Shown here in pieces: positions 7,333 to 10,124 of a DNA stretch of 10,124 nt (positions are counted from its first letter, which is position 1; every line of letters starts with the position of its first letter). The translations under genes were made by a program, and so were the position numbers. This stretch comes from Alphaproteobacteria bacterium (GTDB taxonomy: Bacteria > Pseudomonadota > Alphaproteobacteria > CACIAM-22H2). Location: the NCBI GenBank assembly GCA_947500965.1, contig CANMWW010000038.1, forward strand, positions 1 through 10,124, read 5' to 3'. The notes under the pieces were generated by a model, which was given only the letters and a program-made list of their open reading frames with translations, did no database searches and had not been told where the DNA came from.

Positions 7333-8739
7333 TCAGGACGACAGGCGGTTCAGGCCATCGAGCGCCGCGGTCTTGTAGCACTCGGCAAGGGTCGGGAAGT
7401 TGAACACCGCGTCGGCGAAGTAGTCGATGCAGCCGTCATGGGCCATCAGGGTCTGGCCGATATGGATCAGTTCGCTCGCTCCCTCGCCCATGATGTGGAC
7501 CCCCAGCAGCTTCCTGGTATCGGGGCTGAAGACGATCTTGAGCATGCCGGTCCGGTCGCCGATGATCTGCCCGCGCGAGATCTCCCGGTAGTTGGCCTTG
7601 CCGATCTCGTAGGGTATGCCGGCCGCGGTCAGTTCGTCCTCGTTCCGGCCGATCGTCGAGATCTCCGGCACGGTGTAGATGCCGTAGGGGAAGAGGCCGA
7701 TGCCTGCCTCCTCGTCGGCGCGCAGCCCGAAGGCGTGGCGGGCCGCGGACCTGCCCTGCTCGTAGGACGTGGACGCGAGGGAGGGAAAACCGATCACGTC
7801 CCCCACCGCGTAGACATGCCCGACATTGCTCTGGAAATGCGCGTTCACCGCGATGCGGCCCCGCTCGTCGCGAAGCACGCCGGCCTTGTCCAGGTCGAGC
7901 CGCGCCGTCGCCCCGACGCGGCCTATCGAGTAGAGCGCCGCCTCCGCATGCAGGACCTTGCCGCTCCGCAGCCGCACCTCGACCGGCTTGGATGCCCCCT
8001 GCCGGAGGTCGATGCCCGACACCTCCTCGCCGAGGCGCATCGTCACGTTGCTCTGCTGGATCACGTAGGTGAGCGCGGCCGAGATCTCGTGGTCGAGGAA
8101 CGGAAGCAGCGTAGGCCGCTTGTCGACGATGGTGACCCGCACGCCGAGGGCGGCGAACATCGTCGCGTACTCGACGCCAATCACGCCCGCGCCGACCACG
8201 ATGAGAGACCGGGGCAGGCGCTCCAGCCCGAGCACGTCGTCGCTCGTGAAGACCTGCTGGCCGTCGAAGGGAATGTGGCCGTCGCGCGCGGCCTCCGTCC
8301 CGCAGGCGACGACGATCTTCGCTGCGCTGATCTGGCGGCGCCCATGCCCGGCGGCGGATTGCAGCTCGATCGTGTGCGGGTCGACGAAACGCGCGGTGGA
8401 TTCGATGAGCTCGACGCGGTTCCGCGACATCTGGTTGCGGATCACGTCTATCTCGGAGCGCACGACCTGGTGCACGCGGTAGAGCAGGTCGTCGATCGAG
8501 ATGTCCTGCTTCACCCTGTAGGACGAGCCGTAGATCCCGCGCTCCCGGAACCCCGAGAGGTGGAGCACGGCCTCGCGGAAGGTCTTGGACGGGATCGTCC
8601 CCGTGTTCACGCACACGCCGCCGACGGCGCGCGAGCGCTCGATCACGGCGGCGCGCCGTCCGATCTTGGCGGCCTGGATCGCCGCCCGCTGGCCCGAAGG
8701 TCCCGAGCCGATCACGATCATGTCGTAGTCGAAGTCCAT
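7333..8739 (-). CDS. sthA: Soluble pyridine nucleotide transhydrogenase (Si-specific NAD(P)+ transhydrogenase)
   Basis: The enzyme transfers hydride between NADPH and NAD+ through FAD in the cytoplasm, without coupling to the proton gradient. The 468-residue length matches the family (E. coli SthA is about 466). Seen: N-terminal FAD motif IGSGPSGQRAA (10-20); GGVCVNTGTIPSK (40-52), where Cys43 is kept but the second redox Cys of lipoamide dehydrogenases is Thr48, an SthA hallmark; NAD(P) motif VVGAGVIGVE (181-190); FAD motif YAVGDVIGFPSLAS (310-323); and C-terminal FNFPTLAE (446-453), replacing the His-Glu pair of disulfide reductases. These exclude lipoamide dehydrogenase, glutathione reductase and mercuric reductase. 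I chose ATG 8739, as GGGGG lies 6 nt upstream; ATG 8745 would add two residues but leaves that run adjacent to the start. It is the first gene of an operon with the coiled-coil and cyclase genes. Confidence 0.93.
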   Translation of the reverse strand: MDFDYDMIVIGSGPSGQRAAIQAAKIGRRAAVIERSRAVGGVCVNTGTIPSKTFREAVLHLSGFRERGIYGSSYRVKQDISIDDLLYRVHQVVRSEIDVIRNQMSRNRVELIESTARFVDPHTIELQSAAGHGRRQISAAKIVVACGTEAARDGHIPFDGQQVFTSDDVLGLERLPRSLIVVGAGVIGVEYATMFAALGVRVTIVDKRPTLLPFLDHEISAALTYVIQQSNVTMRLGEEVSGIDLRQGASKPVEVRLRSGKVLHAEAALYSIGRVGATARLDLDKAGVLRDERGRIAVNAHFQSNVGHVYAVGDVIGFPSLASTSYEQGRSAARHAFGLRADEEAGIGLFPYGIYTVPEISTIGRNEDELTAAGIPYEIGKANYREISRGQIIGDRTGMLKIVFSPDTRKLLGVHIMGEGASELIHIGQTLMAHDGCIDYFADAVFNFPTLAECYKTAALDGLNRLSS

Positions 8740-8745
8740 CGGCAT

Positions 8746-9092
8746 CCCCCGTAGCGCCGTTCCGGCCGGCGCCGCCGACCCGTTCCCATCCGCGTGCCTT
8801 GCCGTCGCCTCGCCAGCGGCTTCACGTGCGCGCAGGACCTCTGGAAGGCTCGGAGAGGGCACCGGCGGCTTCGAACCGCCCTTGTAATCGCCCGACGCTA
8901 GCGGCGACGAAGCGACGCGGCCGGTACAGAAGACGCCACTCTGGAGATACCCGCGCGGTCGACGGCGCCATGCCGCCTCTTCGGGATCGCCAGCCGTCGC
9001 GCGACGGACGCCGCGGCCTGCGACATCCGGTCGTGTTCCGCCGGAGCCAACGGCGTCGCAGGCTTCGGGGATCCACGAGGCAGGAGCAACCA
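8746..9092. other. Divergent intergenic region between sthA and the small ORF
   Basis: About 350 bp without a convincing gene. The sthA reading frame stays open upstream to 9093, but the extra 118 residues (Arg/Gly/Ser/Pro-rich) have no family character and precede the normal flavoprotein N-terminus. Contents noted: a tRNA T-arm-like hairpin (8864-8880), a TGTAAT word at 8883-8888 resembling a plus-strand -10 but lacking a -35, and a 14 bp perfect palindrome (8994-9007). Promoters for both flanking genes should lie here, but I cannot place them with confidence. Confidence 0.5.
8994..9007. promoter_or_regulatory. 14 bp perfect palindrome, possible operator
   Basis: CCGTCGCGCGACGG reads identically on both strands. 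It lies 85 bp before the ATG of the small ORF and about 255 bp upstream of sthA. Perfect dyads of this length suit a homodimeric regulator, but in such GC-rich DNA chance palindromes are more frequent, so this is weak evidence. Confidence 0.25.
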
Positions 9093-9362
9093 ATGGACGA
9101 CGCGGCGCTCGAGATCGGGAGGGAAGGGTCGACGACGGCCGAGGATCTTGCGCTCCTTGCCCGCCTGATCGGCGAGGTGAGGATCGCGGCCGACGGGCTT
9201 CGGCTTGTCGGGACGTCGCTCCACCTGCGGCGCGACGACCTGCATGGCGACGCGGTCGCGCTTACGGGAACAAGCCTCGCCGCCCTCCACGGCAGGCTCG
9301 AGGAGACGCGCAGGCGCCTGCACTTCGTGGCGAGCAGGGATGTCGGCTGGCGCGGCGCGTGA
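9093..9362 (+). CDS. Small hypothetical protein, 89 residues
   Basis: The ATG is preceded by AGGAG at 9082-9086, 6 nt away, which is the best reason to treat this as a real gene. The predicted protein is soluble, with an acidic start followed by Leu/Ala/Arg-rich helices (AEDLALLARLIGEVRIAADG and GRLEETRRRL). The tetrapeptide GTSL occurs twice (about residues 40 and 58), each followed within a few residues by a Leu-His-Gly, which hints at a small internal repeat of about 18 residues. There is no signal peptide, membrane segment, Cys pair or known motif, and I do not recognise a family. It lies alone, divergent from sthA and about 240 bp before the pentapeptide gene. A competing minus-strand frame covers the same bases but has no comparable ribosome binding site. 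Confidence 0.6.
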   Translation: MDDAALEIGREGSTTAEDLALLARLIGEVRIAADGLRLVGTSLHLRRDDLHGDAVALTGTSLAALHGRLEETRRRLHFVASRDVGWRGA

Positions 9363-9449
9363 GGCTGCGCCCGGAACTGCTATCTTCGGCTGCAGGCGAG
9401 CGGGCCTCCGCAGGCTTGGCGTTTTCGAGGACATGAACGGACTGGTTTC

Positions 9450-9466
9450 GCGATCTTAACGATCGC
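9450..9466. terminator. Small inverted repeat between the small ORF and the pentapeptide gene
   Basis: GCGATC and GATCGC form a perfect 6 bp stem around a TTAAC loop, 88 bp after the stop of the small ORF. No T-run follows, so it could equally be a weak terminator or a protein-binding dyad. Confidence 0.2.
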
Positions 9467-9565
9467 CAGGCATCCGCGCGACGCGCTCGTCCGTCGAAGA
9501 CCTGATCCGGCGATTCAACGCTTGAGCGCGCCGCCCGCCCGACATAACGAATCTGCGGGTTTTCT

Positions 9566-9584
9566 GGAAATCCCGGGGATTTCC
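9566..9584. promoter_or_regulatory. 19 bp perfect odd palindrome, probable operator
   Basis: GGAAATCCCGGGGATTTCC consists of 9 bp arms around a single central G. It is AT-richer in its arms than the surroundings and ends 21 bp before the GTG of the pentapeptide gene. Its place, symmetry and single-base centre suit an operator for a dimeric regulator. As RNA, the tight centre would force a loop by opening inner pairs, leaving about 8 bp of stem close to the ribosome binding region. No T-tract follows, which argues against a terminator. Confidence 0.45.
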
Positions 9585-9605
9585 GACAGGGCAGGGCGCG
9601 ACGCG

Positions 9606-10124
9606 GTGATCGACCAGCGCGAATTCGACGTGATACGGAACCTGCATGGCGACTTCCTGTCCGGGGTCCCCGGCGGGCAGCGCGCGGATTTCCGGAACAA
9701 GGACCTCTCCGGCCTCAAGCTCTCCGACGCGGACCTCTCCACGGCGCAGTTCGTGGCGACGAACGCGGCCTCGGCCGAGTTCACGGAATGCGACCTCTCG
9801 CGCGCGGACATGTTCTGCGCCGACTTCCGCGCCGCGATCCTCGTCGCCTGCGACCTGCGGCGCATCGACGGCCGGGGCATCGACTTCGGCGGCGCGCGCC
9901 TCGGCAACTGCGATCTCCGCGAGAGCGACCTGCGGCCGGGCATGCTGCTGAAGGCCGGCGCGTGGAGCGGGGAGGAGGTGGCCGCCTCCTTCGCCGGCGC
10001 GACGATGGACGAGGTCCAGCTCGACGGCGCGCGCATCGTGCGCGGCGACTTCACGGGCTCGACGCTGAGCGGCGTGACGCTTTCCGACGCAGACCTGCAC
10101 GGCGCGAAGTTCCGCGGCGCCGAC
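9606..10124 (+). CDS. Pentapeptide-repeat protein (3' partial, runs off the window)
   Basis: From the GTG at 9606, 173 codons are open to the last base. Residues 1-27 form a non-repeat cap (FDVIRNLHGDFLSGVPGG). From Phe29 a hydrophobic residue, mostly Leu or Phe, recurs every fifth position through Phe169 (29, 34, 39, 44, 49, 59, 64 and so on), with Ala, Asp or Cys commonly two before it: the A(D/N)LXX pattern of a right-handed quadrilateral beta-helix. A stretch at about 111-128 departs from the consensus (LLKAGAWSGEEVAAS), yet the five-residue register is kept exactly across it. There is no signal peptide. An AGGG at 9593-9596, 9 nt upstream, is a modest ribosome site, and the frame stays open further upstream, so the start is uncertain. 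Pentapeptide proteins include gyrase-protecting DNA mimics (MfpA, Qnr), but most are uncharacterised; no specific role can be assigned. Confidence 0.88.
   Translation, partial: MIDQREFDVIRNLHGDFLSGVPGGQRADFRNKDLSGLKLSDADLSTAQFVATNAASAEFTECDLSRADMFCADFRAAILVACDLRRIDGRGIDFGGARLGNCDLRESDLRPGMLLKAGAWSGEEVAASFAGATMDEVQLDGARIVRGDFTGSTLSGVTLSDADLHGAKFRGAD

Noticed and set aside
7438..8754. Plus-strand open frame antisense to sthA
   Set aside because: Asp/Arg/His-rich product without family resemblance, fully covered by a complete flavoprotein gene.
8820..8940. Complete tRNA gene on the minus strand around the T-arm-like hairpin
   Set aside because: No matching 5' acceptor strand, D-arm or anticodon arm could be found at the required distance.
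8740..9093. N-terminal extension of SthA to 9093
   Set aside because: SthA proteins start just before the FAD-binding strand, and the extension has no domain; the ATG at 8739 fits both length and ribosome site.
9522..9548. Sigma-70-like promoter TTGAGC / CATAAC before the pentapeptide gene
   Set aside because: Spacing is only 15 bp and both boxes are partial matches, so it is not good enough to list.
9646..9951. 101-codon open frame inside the pentapeptide gene
   Set aside because: It is another plus-strand frame of the same DNA; its Ser/Arg/Ala pattern simply mirrors the repeat of the real pentapeptide frame.

Overview
The window is very GC-rich, with coding regions packed on both strands and strong G/C bias at third codon positions. 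Its genes look alphaproteobacterial, probably from a Rhodospirillales-like environmental lineage: a DUF1186/SEC-C protein, an SthA transhydrogenase and a multi-domain class III cyclase. The lineage is inferred from protein character and base composition, not from a marker gene. I see no rRNA, intact tRNA, insertion sequence or CRISPR array.

Layout, left to right. (1) Positions 2-121 (+) hold the last 39 codons of what is probably a D-isomer-specific 2-hydroxyacid dehydrogenase. (2) An MFS transporter (132-1307, -) converges on it and is divergent from (3) a DUF1186 protein with a C-terminal SEC-C zinc motif (1421-2338, +). (4) A membrane histidine kinase with a 7TMR-DISM-like sensor (2373-4286, -) meets gene 3 tail to tail, with a possible shared hairpin in the gap. 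(5) A compact minus-strand operon, in transcription order: soluble pyridine nucleotide transhydrogenase sthA (8739-7333), a 185-residue coiled-coil protein (7327-6770) and a GAF-GAF-PAS-cyclase-TPR adenylate cyclase (6792-4486). The first two genes are 5 nt apart and the last two overlap by 23 nt. The kinase lies about 200 bp further downstream on the same strand. (6) A 350 bp divergent region separates sthA from a small orphan ORF (9093-9362, +). (7) A pentapeptide-repeat protein starts at 9606 (+) and runs off the window end. A perfect 19 bp odd palindrome lies just before its start.

The most interesting unit is the sthA / coiled-coil / cyclase operon. The cyclase has the same domain order as the cyanobacterial CyaB1/CyaB2 enzymes, whose tandem GAF domains bind cAMP. 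It carries a complete set of class III catalytic residues, with the Thr variant that defines class IIIb. A single transcript would therefore encode an NADPH/NADH-balancing flavoenzyme and a cAMP synthase with a possible positive-feedback module, joined by an uncharacterised coiled-coil protein. A functional redox-to-cAMP link is inference from gene order. No effector such as a CRP-family protein is in view, and the histidine kinase has no response regulator nearby.
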